From Spongilla lacustris (lineage: Eukaryota; Porifera; Demospongiae; Spongillida; Spongillidae), in contig OX442416.1 of NCBI GenBank assembly GCA_949361645.1, positions 11,963,350 through 12,027,349 of the forward strand: a stretch of DNA of 64,000 bases. The letters run 5' to 3'. Below are positions 45,701-57,683 of this stretch, one piece after another; the first letter of the stretch is position 1; each line of letters starts with the position of its first letter. The notes under the pieces are model-generated. The model saw only the letters and a list, made by a program, of their open reading frames with translations, made no database searches and was not told where the DNA came from. Made by a program: the position numbers and the translations under genes.

Positions 45701-45792
45701 TCTACTGCTTCATTTTTTAGCCCCTGGTCTCCACCACTTTCCACTCCTTCAGCAGATGTCTGTGGCAGTAAGTTGTTACCCTCTTCATTCAT
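42742..45792 (-). CDS. Inactive rhomboid (iRhom/RHBDF-like) gene, 8 exons, 545 aa
   Basis: Exons on the minus strand: 45792-45666, 45605-45484, 45054-44981, 44877-44523, 44162-43998, 43855-43755, 43532-43379, 43281-42742. All phases agree and give 545 codons plus TGA. The segment [14 protein letters not shown], the extracellular Cys-rich loop ([63 protein letters not shown]) and the C-terminal multipass domain follow animal iRhoms in order. The active-site GxSG is GPGA here, and the His position (FAH in iRhoms and active enzymes) is Gln in FAQIGG, so it cannot be a protease. iRhoms act in the ER and secretory pathway on ADAM17 and EGF-family ligand trafficking. The N-terminal cytosolic part is short (about 108 residues before TM1) and contains an unexpected hydrophobic run ([16 protein letters not shown]) in exon 2. 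The start ATG has an in-frame TAG two codons upstream. The intron after 43998 uses a GC donor. Confidence 0.85.
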
Positions 45793-46009
45793 ATGCTATA
45801 CAAAAATAGTATCTGTAAGTACATCATTTGCCGCTGCCAGTTTTACTTCACAGATGAAAGTGAAAGATAGGACCCTCCCAACACTAATGCCTAATATACT
45901 CCACCCCCCCCCCCCCCACTATGCTCCATCATACCATGGCCAAATCCTCACTCCCTGGCTAATGAATCCCGTGTCCCCATCCCTCCCAGTTACATAGCCA
46001 GCATAAATA

Positions 46010-47630
46010 TTGGTACAGGGCAGCTCTGAGGTAATCCTTAGCAAAGAAGGTATTGCACAGGGAGAACCACTTTCAATGCTAATGTATGCTGCCGCTCTAA
46101 TGCCACTTATTAAACATCTTACAGATCAGGGCAAGTGGATCCAGAACTGGTATGCTGACGATTCAGCCTGCACTGCGAAACATTCAAACTTGAAAGTTTG
46201 GTTCCAGAAATTATGTGAACTAGGTCCAGATTATGGTTACCACCCTGAACCTAAAAAGACAGTTTTGGTAGTTAGAGCCACAGAGGAGGCTGAAGCTAAA
46301 AGCTAAGGCACTGTTTGGAGAACTTGGAGTAAAAATAGTTCGTGGACATCGTTTCTTGGGAGGATTCATTGGGGAGGAAGAGGATGTGCATGCTTTTGTT
46401 TTAGAAAAGGTTAAAACTTGGACATCTGGAGTGGGTGTACTGGCTGAGGCAGCCGAATTATACCCCCAGGCTGCATTTGGAGCTCTTTCCAAATCACTGC
46501 AATTCAAATGGTCTTACCTGCAAAGAGTGGTACCAAATTGTGAATCCTCCTTTGAAAACCTGAGCAATGCATTGAATGACATCTTTTGGCCAGCTTTATT
46601 CCAGGGAACTGTAAGTGACTCTGAAAAGAAACTGTTTTCACTTCCAGCCCGTCATGGAGGACTGGGAATTCGAGATCCTCTATCAACAGCTGTATCTTCC
46701 TTTGCAAGTTCAAGAAAATGTACAGCTCGAGCTCATATAGTTGATGCAATCAAGTGTAATTCATCCTTCTCAGTATTTAATCACATAGACCACCTTTCGA
46801 AGCTACACCGGGAATAAAATCATGACTTTGAAATCCAATACCAGAACCTTCTGAATTCAGTTCTACAAACCTTTGACAACAACAAGAAGAGAGCTATACA
46901 ATGAGGAATTGATGGAAAGACCTCAGCATGGTTGACAGTGATACCAATGGCATACCATCATTTTGATCAATCTGCCACTGAATTTCGGGAATCACTGGCA
47001 CTGAGATATCATCGACCATTACTAAAATTGCCAGCTCTGTGTGATGGTTGTGGTAGTCAGTTCAGCACTGGACATGCCCTTGATTGTAGAAAGGGAGGTT
47101 TAGTCATCCAAAGACATAATGAGATTAGGGATGCCCTTGGTGATTTGGCTTCAATTGCATACAAAGATGTTGTGAGAGAACTTGTTGTAAGAGAACCCAA
47201 CGACCATGAAAAGGTTCCTGCTTTGGTTGCTGAACTTTCTGTTCATGGTGTATGGCAGCCTCAAGCTACTACTTTTTTTGATGTTCGAGTAGTACATGTA
47301 GATTCAGATGCGAATTCTTACTTGCATCGTGATGTGGGTGCAGTTCTTTCCTCAATTGAACACACTAAGAAACACAAATACTCACAAGCTGCTGAAACAA
47401 TCAATGCTTCTTTTACACCATTTGTTGTGACAGCTGATGGGGTACTGGGTCTTGAGGCAAAGACATTTATACGTCATTTGGCTGAAAAAATAGCTGCAAT
47501 TTGGAACTAGTCTTACAGTGAAGTGCTGGGCTATGTGCGTGCAAGAATGCTTTTTGCTGTCATTCGTGCTACAAATCTGTGCATTCGCGGCAGTAGAGTG
47601 AAATGGAGGAGAATTAAGGATGGAGATTGA
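46010..47630 (+). pseudogene. Reverse-transcriptase-family element, 5'-truncated and frameshifted
   Basis: The RT palm is visible as AQGEPLSMLMYAAALMPLI and WYADDSACT, followed by GYHPEPKKT and FLGGFIGE. The tail has LPARHGGLGIRDPL, RESLALRYHRP, CDGCGSQFSTGHALDCRKGG, RHNEIRDALGD, FFDVRV and finally IRATNLCIRGSR near 47590. Frames are 46010-46306, 46356-46817, 46932-47510 and a last piece to 47630, so at least three lesions interrupt it. The N-terminal half of the RT is absent. It is the same family as 6822-7563. The exact class (non-LTR or tyrosine-recombinase type) was not determined. Confidence 0.75.
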
Positions 47631-47639
47631 AGATGGAGC

Positions 47640-48540
47640 TGGGCTTCCATACCTGCCAGAATGAATCAGCACCCATTTTCTTTTGTATGTAATATTATTT
47701 AGTAGCTCCTGTAGTAGTTTGTGTGTGTTTTGTGTGTTATTGTATGTATTTCATGTTCATATTCTTTATTATGTTAGTAAATCTTTTTCAGCTTTATTTA
47801 TTTATTTATTTATTGTGCGCGCAAATGATATGATAGTTAAATAGTTAATTATAAGTACATTTTGGGTCTGGGGGGGGGGGGGGTTCGTCCGAATGTGAAG
47901 ACTGACACTTAAATTTGCAATGTGTGTATATACATGTACAAGTACAAATGAAACAAAAGTTAGTTTGGCGAATTGAATTTTTGCTCATGAACACATTTGC
48001 CAATGCGCGAAGCTTAAGGGTCTAGCATATTTGTGCACATGTAAAAGTCATGTAACCTGACCTCTAATCGAAAGATAAATTCGAAAATTGTTATCTTTCA
48101 TAGAACCGTTATTAAAGGAGAGAAGGCTTAATTAAACATTGATCTGCAATGAATAATTACGAACAAGTAACGTATGTACATGCATGGTAATATGTATTAC
48201 TATATGATGCGAAGATTTCGATTGTTAACTGTGGGTTGTGTGTAATGTGGCTGGCTGTGATGTGCATGGTACTCCGTATTTTTTTTTCCTTTATTATTAT
48301 TTTGTTGTCTTCACTACCTTGGCAACTCATTGGTTTACGTACGTTGCAAGCAAAGCCGCTGGGCTTCAGTTAGGTTTAGGGTTAGTTTATAGTTGGTAAG
48401 TAGTACCGGCATAAAGTTAATTATTCATTGACTAATTATTCATAGGCCTTTTCGGTGATCTTTCAGGGCTGCTTTGTATATCGAACAACGTGCATGTGAA
48501 GTTATGGCACCGTCGCAGCATAGAACACAGTACAGAACAT
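47640..48540. other. No gene seen; repeat fragments
   Basis: Contains G14 at 47870-47883 and a copy of the GCCGCTGGGCTT...GGTTTAGGGTTAG repeat at about 48352-48400, also present at 12.66-12.80 kb. Confidence 0.5.
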
Positions 48541-48544
48541 TTAA

Positions 48545-49167
48545 CTCTTTGACCGCCAAGTGCATATATATATACTAAAAATTAATTCGCGTTAACCGCC
48601 AAGTGCATATATATATGCACACATATAGAAAACCAGTCTGTGTCGCACGGTTACATGCTCCGTGTACTAATAAGCCCTAGTGGCATAGAGCTATGACCGG
48701 AGCGTTGGTTTTTAATTGAAAGGAAAGCGGGAACGAACAGCTGCAGGTGTACACGTAATGGCGGCTCTATCGTCACCAGCAGCTTCGAATTAGCACCCGC
48801 CTTTTCTACTAAAACATGGGCGAGCGAAGCTTTTTAAAACGTCAGGACGTTAGATGTAACAACAAGGGATAGAACTATGGTGTTTTTATCGACTGCTTCG
48901 TTGTATGCGCAATATACGGCTTCGAACTTCGCTCGACCTAAATCCGGGTCTTGTTAGCTGCCGATTGTTTTCAAGCTAGTACACCATATATCATAACAAA
49001 CATCATAAAACACTCTTCTATCATAGATAGTATCTTTTTAAGGAGGCTAACCGCGAGATTCTTCGAGAACAGCGACTACTTAGCAACGACCGTACGGGTA
49101 GCCATAATTAAAAACATTACTGGCAAATAATCAATTAACTACGTTATCCGTCTTGACTGTCAAAGAG
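48545..49167 (+). mobile_element. TTAA-flanked (piggyBac-like) MITE, copy A
   Basis: It is bounded by TTAA at 48541-48544 and 49168-49171, with termini CTCTTTGACCGCCAAG and CTTGACTGTCAAAGAG. It is about 623 bp and has no transposase. The same element lies inverted at 55254-55885. Confidence 0.85.
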
Positions 49168-49234
49168 TTAATATACATGTATATACACCCGCCCAAGCCC
49201 CCCCCCCCCCTCCTCCCCTTACTACGGCCTTGAA

Positions 49235-49657
49235 TCTGGACCACAGCGGTTGCCTAGAGACATTGTGTCACGTTCGCGGGCCTTTGTGTATTAAAATGGC
49301 AACGCTCCGCCTCGGAGTCATTCCTTCCCGCTCGGACAGTGATCCTTCGGCCGATCCAGTTCCTGGTCGAACTATGCTGCCAAGTACGCTTGACAGTGTC
49401 TAACATACCCGGAGCCTTTTAAAACGGATGGCTTTAAAAAGGCTATGGGTGTGTCAGACTCGGTCAAACTTACTGTTAGGTTGACCAGGAACTGGATCGG
49501 CCGAAGGATCACTCACTGTCCGAGCTGGAAGGAATGACGCCGAGCGTTGCCATTTTATTATGCAAAGGTCCGCGAACGTGACACGATGTCTCTAGGCAAC
49601 CGTTGTGGTTTTATACTTCAGACGTGACGTTTATCGTACTTTTCAAAGGGTCCATTG
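49235..49657. mobile_element. Foldback element related to 63249-63725, left end shortened
   Basis: Two arms face each other (GCGGTTGCCTAGAGACA and TGTCTCTAGGCAACCG; GATCCTTCGGCCGATCCAG and its complement) around CGGATGGCTTTAAAAAGGC. The right end continues to GGGTCCATTG; the left end stops earlier. Confidence 0.8.
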
Positions 49658-49804
49658 AAAACAATCCATTTTGTTAATTTACCATGATGGAATTGTACAT
49701 TATCTGGGGTAAAAAGTGTACGGTTCCATCAATGGACACGTCTTCATTTATATACATGTATATATGGGACAGTTTCTGTGAAAATGTCGTTTCGCATATA
49801 TATA

Positions 49805-50148
49805 TATAATGTTATAAAAATGCTTCTCTTTTGAATCGCTATATTTTCCGAACGGTTAACGCTATCAACGTCCTATTTTCAACACTTCATACTACACCAT
49901 TTCTCTATGGTATAATACATTTTGGAGTCTTGCACTTGCTCCGTGCTAGTATTGCAACGTTCGATACCCCACCGGGTTCAAACCCACCATAACTTTAGGT
50001 AGGAGTAATCAATTCGCCTCAAATTCGGTTTGTAGGTGCAGAGGTCCTAAACCTATCTATTTGTTCTGTTCGTTAATTTTTATGTCTTCCGTTACGGAGA
50101 TACAGCGGTGCAAAGTTGGCACAAGTTTCCCGCTCGAATTGCGCCGTT
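49805..50148 (+). repeat. Solo arm of the 37.4-kb foldback family
   Basis: Matches 37385-37735: CGCTATCAACGTCCTATTTTC, GGAGTCTTGCACTTGCTCCG, GGTTCAAACCC, and GTTACGGAGATACAG. It ends near CCCGCTCGAATTGCGCC. No second arm follows. Confidence 0.82.
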
Positions 50149-50499
50149 GTACGTGCGTGAACCGCTTCCATACCAAATTACATAAATATGCAACTACTTC
50201 CTGTGGGCTGAGACTTGGATAACTTATAGCCACACCTATACTGCGCTAGCTAGCTAGCTGGGTAAGTATTTAATCTATCGTCCCTGTCACAGTGAGTTGA
50301 TATTCGTTATCTTCTGTGTAGATAAACGATATGCATGGCGACGTCCACTGAAGACAAGCTCGTAAGAGTTTCAATCGGCGACGATCAATATTCAAGATAC
50401 ATTCGACGAGGATGGGGAGATCGAGAACGGTACTGACGGCGGTCATACCTCTGACGATGGTGGTTGTAGGGAGTAAACAGCCGCTAAATCACTAAATAG

Positions 50500-51310
50500 C
50501 CACCGGCCCCCCCCCCCCCCCCCCCTCCCCACACACATATGGGCCCTCACTACTACATTGCAAGTCCAGACAGCAGCCCGGCATAACCAACAGATGCCAT
50601 GCAGAGCCACCAACCCGCACTACCTATGGAACCACCCACCCATATCAGACCCGGGTCAGCCTCCACAATACAAGTGGATACACTACATGTACTAACCCTC
50701 TCGCTGCAAATGGAGTTGGCAGCCCTCACAATTTCAGGGCAGCCATGAACTACATGTACATGTACCAAGGGAAGGCACACATGCCCCCTCCCAACACTAC
50801 CAGTGGAACTATTAGCCCTCACTGCAAATGGCCTACATATACATGTAAGCAGAACCCCATTGGTACAGCCCCCTCACCACCCCCACTATTGATTGTTCGC
50901 TACAAGTTTAAGGGGCCAATGGCGCCATCCCCACACCGCAAAACCACCAGTCTCTGTCACTACAGCCTCGCGAAATTACAAATAATACCTCCACACTGCA
51001 AGTAGTGGAGCCACCAGCTCTCTTACGGATGGGGTTACCAGACCTGGCATTGCCAGCAGGGGAGCCCACACAAGCAGGGGTCAATAGATGCCAGTGGAGA
51101 TGCCGCCCTCAAACTACAAGTAGTCCCCATAAAGTACTGCATGTACACCTGCCCCTCTCCAAACAGTGGAACCATAAGCCCTCACTACAAGTGCTCCACA
51201 CACTGGGACCAGCCACCTGGACCAATGGGGTCAGTTCCCTCACTGCAAGCGGACAGTATCATTGGAACCATTGATGCAAGTGAACTTAATAGCCGCACCA
51301 TACACGCTTG
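50500..51310 (+). repeat. Degenerate CCCTCACTGCAAGTGG-type repeat
   Basis: Imperfect units built around GCCCTCACTGCAAATGG and GGAACCAT/GGAGCCACC recur every 40-60 bases after a C19 run (50507-50525). Overlapping open frames on both strands are repeat artefacts. Confidence 0.5.
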
Positions 51311-51615
51311 TGAACTAATATTTGTAATTGTAGGACAATATGACCTCGGAGCTACGTACATGCACAGCAACGTGTTCGTGGCTTTGCCTACACGCGGTTA
51401 GATGCATGAGACACTATGAAGCCCAGAGGGTAAGGGCCTCATTACAGCCAGTATGGGGGTAAGTAAGCAACAGCCCTCGCGATTTATGATCGTACACTCA
51501 TGCATGCGTAGTATACAATATGGCTAAATGTGTGCATACATGTACTGTACTGCTTTAGATTAGTCGATGTACACGTAGAGCTATGTACAAGTGTGTATGG
51601 TTCCTACACATACAA

Positions 51616-52215
51616 AGAAGCAGCATTACATGTAGCTTAGATCCCCGTGGCAGCCAGCCTGACCTGATCGTACTCCACAGACATTTGTCTGCAACGTCCA
51701 TCTGCCTCAATGAGCCTATGACCTGAACGCAATTGATCTGTGTTCTCCGTATGAATGGTTGGCAAAGCTGTCCTAAATATAAAGCATTTTTTCTGGTGGC
51801 CCGTTTTGCTGCAGCTACAATTTATATGGTACCATACACACTTGTCATACCAAATCACCATATCCATCAGATCGATGTATGAGCATCCACACACTGTTCT
51901 GAATGTGTGTGTACATGCATGTACTGTACTGTTTTAGATTATTTGATGTACATCTAGAAAACAAGCAGCATTACATGTAGCTTAGATCCCCGTGGCAGCC
52001 AGCCTAACCTGATCATACTCCACAGACATTTGTCTGCAACGTCCATCTGCCTCAATGAGCCAGAGACCCGAACGCAATTGATCTGTGTTCTCTGTATGAA
52101 TGGTTGGCAAAGCTGTCCTAAATATAAAGCATTTTTTCTTGTGGCCCGTTTCGACATGTAATGCTGCAGCTACAATTTGTATGGTACCATACACACTTGT
52201 CATACCAAATCACCA
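51616..52215 (-). repeat. Tandem duplication of a coding-like segment (348-bp spacing)
   Basis: The segment GCATTACATGTAGCTTAGAT to ACCAAATCACCAT occurs at 51616-51870 and again at 51964-52215. On the minus strand, one frame is open in both: KCFIFRTALPTIHTENTDQL, then RLIEADGRCRQMSVEYDQVR, then LAATGI and stop. Differences between copies in this frame are mostly synonymous. A second frame (KNALYLGQLCQPFI) is also open in both, so coding status is unproved. No family recognised. Confidence 0.5.
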
Positions 52216-52860
52216 TCCAGTGTACCCGTAGGAAAATAATTTAAGCGTACCGCGATTAATCACGTTACAACCGCTTAATCGCGTTATTGTGGGAAGTGGT
52301 TTAATGAATCGCGTTTTATCGCTGTAGCTTGGACTCAACGCGTTTAATTGTAACCCGGAACGTTTACTTCAGCTGAAGAAGACTCCGTGAACTAAGAAAT
52401 TCTACTCGGCTTATAAGCAAGTAAGAGTCAGAACCTGAGAACATGTATAGTTCGATGTCCTCTTTCAACTTAATAAGTTTCAGTGCGCTATATTTGGAGC
52501 GCACTCGTAAACACAACAGCTACAGAACATGTACAACTGGAAACATATATATAGGGACAATTAAATATGGTCGTCCCTGCAGCTTGATACTTTAGCACCG
52601 CCACAGTATGATGTATTTTTACGCATAAGCATGCTTAAGCGTTTTTTAAAATTATTATTATTTTATCTCCTGCTTCTCAATCCTAAATGCATGCATGTCT
52701 TACAGGTTTGTTGTTTACAGTGTTATATTACAATGCTTCACATGTTATGCCACACATTCTGGCTAGTGAATCATGGGGGCTTCTTTATCACTTTGGGCAG
52801 GTTTCCAGTTATATGTATCATCAATTTGTATTTCATCACCCTTTGTAACTTGACATGATG

Positions 52861-53640
52861 GTCTTTATAACTTTGGTCAGGATTGTCTGGACACTCTTAC
52901 ATGTAGATTTACTACACCTCATGACAGCAGTCTGCCCGGTAGAAGGGCGTGTCATATGGGCGTGGTTTCGTCACGTGAGTTGTGTGTTTGTGCATAAGTT
53001 CAAAATTCTATTCCTGTTGCCCATCGTAACTTTGGACAGGATTGTCTGGACATTCTTAGATTCACTACACCTCATGACAGCAGTCTATCCGGTAGAAGGG
53101 CGTGTCATTTAGGCGTGTTTTCGTCACGTGAGTTGTGTGTTTGTGCATAAGTTCAAAATTCTATTTCTTTTACCCTTCGTAACTTTGGACAGGGTTGTCT
53201 GGACACTCTTAGATTCACTACACCTCATGACAGCAGTCTACCCGGTAGAAGGGCGTGTCATATGGGCGTGGTTTCGTCACGTGAGTCGTGTGATTGTGCA
53301 TAAGTTCAAAATTCTATTCTTGTTGCCCTTCGTAACTTTGGACAGGATTGTCTGGACACTCTTAGATTCACTACACCTCATGGCAGCAGTCTGCCCGGTC
53401 GAAGGGCGTGTCATATGGGCGTGGTTTCGTCACATAAGTTGTGTGTTTGTGCATAAGTGTAAAATTCTATTCCTGTTGCCCTTCGTAACTTTGGACAGGA
53501 TTGTCTGGACATTCATATGGGCGTGGTTTCGTCACGTGAGTCGTGTGTTTGTGCATAAGTTCAAAATTCTATTCCTGTTGCCCTTCGTAACTTTGGACAG
53601 GATGGTCTGGACACTCTTACATTCATTGCAGCTCCAGAGT
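52861..53640 (+). repeat. 153-bp tandem repeat, about 5 units
   Basis: Successive GTAACTTTGGACAGGAT landmarks are about 153 bases apart (a last interval of about 102 reflects an internally deleted unit). Because 153 is divisible by three, a frame of 199 codons stays open (KFKILFLLPFVTLDRIVWTL repeated). Most units contain the palindrome TCACGTGA. One unit has a TAG in the frame. Confidence 0.85.
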
Positions 53641-53729
53641 GCCTGCAGTCTACTTTGCATTGAAAGACGTGTTTCTAGGAGCAGAATTTATGTTTACGTC
53701 ACCTCCATAATAGTACTATGTAATTGAAT

Positions 53730-54800
53730 ACCTCTGTTTGGATGTGGCAAGGTGGTTGTGTTTACTCAACATCCACAACTCGACAACTTGGAACATGCTT
53801 TTAGTGACATTTTCATGTGTTTATTTGGCATTTTCATGAATCCTTAGTGTTTGGATCTATGATTGTTACCACACACAGAGCCGAATATACACATGTCATT
53901 TGTACTGAGATATTTACTTTTAAAAATAAAGATAAAATTACTAATAATTCTGCATAGTCTAGGACTCATTGCACACGTTTTCTAAATAAGGCATTGTATT
54001 GATAAATGGCACTGATTCTATTCTTGTATATCATGATCACTGCTACACATAGGTGACAGGTCACATCAAATACATTACAACATGTCAATTAATAAACTCA
54101 AAGCCTTTTGGAGGCAGAGCAGCATATATATTGCAATTGCTTCTCTTGCATAGTTATGGACCACAAAGTGAAGTCAGACGTTCATGCTGCTTCAATGTAT
54201 ATCAATTTATCTACTTCCGTTGATGCTTGATGTTGTAGCTGCTGGTCTTAATGGCTTGATTGCACAGAGTATCACTAGAGATGTTTGTGATGCAATTGTT
54301 ACTGACAAAAATGATTTACAGTCTCGAGCTGTACTTGCTCATCCATCATATAATCATTTCGTTTAGTAGTCTTACAATTGTATGAATTAAAGTAGAATGA
54401 TACATCGCACAATAGCTCTGCATGGTGTGTATAGTGTGACAGCTGACATCTCTTTATTACAATCAAATTGCAGTTTGCTGTGGCAATATACATATGAAGC
54501 TCATCAGTCGAAAGAGAACTCAGAAGCCTGTACATTTGTACCTCATTACTTACACAGGTGCTGCACTTCTGCTAACAAGAATACAAATAGCAATCTGGTG
54601 AAAATAGCTGCATGGATATCAGTGCGACAATTTCAATGAGCATGCTTTCAGCTCCAAGATAACAATTCTAGGTAATCCGGCACATACATGCATGTTCAAA
54701 CAATGTTTCCTTCTATGCATACATTTAATAAAGGGTTGGTGAACACAACAACATGCATATATCTATGGTACAGTTTATTTAGCTTGAATAAAAGTAGACG
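53730..54800. other. No confident gene
   Basis: Short frames at 54184-54366 and 54397-54639 lack splice support. Confidence 0.4.
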
Positions 54801-54830
54801 TACGTGGTTGGTTTCTCTTTATAGAAAAGC

Positions 54831-55047
54831 CAAACGCCTAGCTCCTAACCTTATTTTGGTCTCTGAAAATCTATTGAACATTCAATCAAAATTAGCAGTA
54901 CATTGCCTTGTAAATAAGTGTTCTAGAGGCATATTGAGCTTGCTAGAATCGCTACATCCGTATCGTACAGATACTCTTCGCTTCGTTTTGGCAACACTAG
55001 AATTCGAATTTTCCAGTACTACAAACATATACATGTACAGTGCATAA
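54831..55047 (+). CDS. Possible exon cut by the palindrome
   Basis: After a plausible acceptor (TTTCTCTTTATAG) one frame encodes KAKRLAPNLILVSENLLNIQ, SKLAVHCLVNKC and SLLESLHPYRTDTLRFVLAT, then reaches a stop eleven bases inside the palindrome that starts at 55036. It looks mildly coding but no family or partner exon was recognised. Confidence 0.25.
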
Positions 55048-55253
55048 CATGATAGTTGAGGATAAAATTTTTTGCATCACTTTTACATTTGAGTGGACTT
55101 TTTAACAAAATGGTTTGGGATATACAAAATCTAATTACAGAATATTGTTTATGCATCATCTGTCATTAAAGTACAAAACCACAACTGCTCACGTGACTTC
55201 CTGAGTGCATAGCGTTTCATTTTCAGTAACTACCCTAAATAAGTAGTTTTTAA

Positions 55254-55885
55254 CTCTTTGACAGTCAAGACGGATAACGTAGTTAATTGATTATTTGCCA
55301 GTAATGTTTTTAATTATGGCTACCCGTACGGCCGTTGCTAAGTAGTCGCTGTTCTCGAAGAATCTCGCGGTTAGCCTCCTTAAAAAGATACTATCTATGA
55401 TAGAAGAGTGTTTTATGATGTTTGTTATGATATATTGTGTACTAGCTTGAAAACAATCGGCAGCTAACAAGACCCGATTTAGGTCGAGCGAAGCGGGCAG
55501 GAATTCGAAGCCGTATATTGCGCATACTACGAAGCAGTCGATAAAAATACCATAGTTCTATCCCTTGTTGTTACATCTAACGTCCAGACGTTTTAAAAAG
55601 CTTCGCTCGCCTATGTTTTAGTACAAAAGGCGGGTGCTAATTCGAAGCTGCTGGTGACGATAGAGACGCCATTACGTGTACACCTGCAGCTGTTCGTTCC
55701 CGCTTTCCTTTCCATTAAAAACCAACGCTCCGGTCATAGCTCTATGCCACTAAGGCTTATTGGTACACGGAGCGTGTAACCGTGCGACACAGACTGGTTT
55801 TCTATATGTGTGCATATATATATGCACTTGGCGGTAAACGCGAATTAATTTTTAGTATATATATATGCACTTGGCGGTCAAAGAG
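55254..55885 (-). mobile_element. TTAA-flanked (piggyBac-like) MITE, copy B
   Basis: Inverted copy of 48545-49167, between TTAA at 55250-55253 and 55886-55889. The opposite palindrome arm shows the uninterrupted target at 56748-56751 (AATCCCTTAAAAACTACTT). Confidence 0.9.
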
Positions 55886-56835
55886 TTAAGGGATTTCTCC
55901 ACCGTTACATGCTGGATTGTGCTGAAATTTGGTGCGTAAGTGTAGCATGGCCCCTTATCGAAAACTACCGTGTCCGATTTTGAATGCGGGAAACAGTTTC
56001 GGTATTGGCATCCTTAAAGGACAGATTTTAGAGGGAATTGTGCTTAGTATGGAGTTTCGTTGCGTGCGTGATCTGAGGTCCCAGGATCAGCTAGTAGATA
56101 GTAAAATGATGGTTGAATCCAAGGCAGTTGCAGTCGTGACTTTACTGATGGTTTGGCAGCGAATAGAAAGCCTCTAAGTCGGAGGATGAAAAAAAGTCGG
56201 CCATATACAATGAATAACATTATAAAGTTGACGTCATTGTTTTTTGTGGGAGTGGTGATCAAGTCGACAACGGTTCTTTTCCTCTTCAGAGGTGCCCAAA
56301 TAGGTGATGATGCTTTCCTACATCTGATTTATCGCCCGCTTGTGGTATCCAGCATGGTTTGGTTCTGAAAAGAACGCTACCACTCCCACTTTTCAGCCAA
56401 TGACGTCAACTCTATAATGTTATTCATTGTATATGGCCGACTTTTTTTCATTATCCGACTTAGAGGCTTTCTATTCGCTGCCAAACCATCAGTAAAGTCA
56501 CGACTGCAACTGCCTTGGATTCAACCATCATTTTACTATCTACTAGCTGATCCTGGGACCTCAGATCGCGCACGCAACGAAACTCCATACTAAGCACAAT
56601 TCCCTCTAAAATCTGTCCTTAAAGGATGCCAATACCGAAACTGTTTCCCGCATTCGAAATCGGACACGGCAGTTTTCGATAAGGGGCCATGCTACACTTA
56701 CACACTGAATTTCAGCGCAATGCAGCATGTAACGGTGGAGAAATCCCTTAAAAACTACTTATTTAGGGTAGTTACTGAAAATGAAACGCTATGCAATTAG
56801 AAGTCACGTGAGCAGTTGCGGTTTTGTACTTTTAA

Positions 56836-57683
56836 CGGTTTAACCGCTGAAGACGGATTTATCCGTCATGAATAATTAGACACGTAACCGCCAATGACGG
56901 ATTTATCAGTCATGGCAACATAGGGCTAAAAGTGCGTACGACAACATCGCACAGAATTGTTTGCATTTAGCCAAACCTTGCATATAACTAGTAGACAGGT
57001 ATGCGAACAGGTATCAACAAGGTTTCAGTATCGCTCCGTTGACAAAAATACGTTTCTATAACGCCCAAAAGTTTTAAAATTTGGGTGTGTCCGAGCATCA
57101 TGTGAGGACAGCTGGTACGGTCGTATCGAACGGTGTATTGGTGTCTTGAAGCGTTAAAAAGTTGACTCAGGGTCAAGACAACATGTTGTGAGTTAGTAGT
57201 GTTCAGCTTTACTAAAGAAAGAAAACGGCAGGAATTTAAAGTACGCTCCATCATAAATAATGTTGGGACAGTTCAATGTACGGCGCTCGTACGTACGCTT
57301 GCACTGTTCAGCTTGTTTTCACGCACAAATCGTATATAAAATACATGCCTTCATCCTTAAATACTTGCCTAACAGTCTAGTGACGATAGTAGATAGATTT
57401 CAAGTTCATAGCGTCTATGGCAACGGGAGCGTCTCTCTAGATAACCGACTCATTCGCTCACGGTAGGTTACGGATACCTTACCAGTGTGCTACAAACAAT
57501 CAGCTCATACCCGCGTGTAGAGAAATCACTACTCTAACTGAATTTCAAAAGTTGCACTTAGAAGACTTGTTCGGTTCAAAAGTTATTTGGTGCCAATGAC
57601 ACTGTATCTAAAAATAGCTAATATCAATAATTAAATTCCGCGGTTATGTAGCATATTTGATAATTAATTTAGCTGGTAAACCG
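56836..57683. mobile_element. Second TTAA-flanked element, 848 bp
   Basis: Between TTAA at 56832-56835 and 57684-57687. Its termini CGGTTTAACCGCT and AGCTGGTAAACCG are imperfect inverted repeats. The left palindrome arm preserves the empty site at 55166-55169 (CTGTCATTAAAGTAC). Sequence differs from the 48.5/55.3-kb MITE. A minus-strand frame of 88 codons inside has no recognised domain. Confidence 0.78.

Noticed and set aside
53128..53727. 199-codon hydrophobic open frame
   Set aside because: It follows from a 153-bp tandem repeat (a multiple of three), and one unit carries a stop in the same frame.
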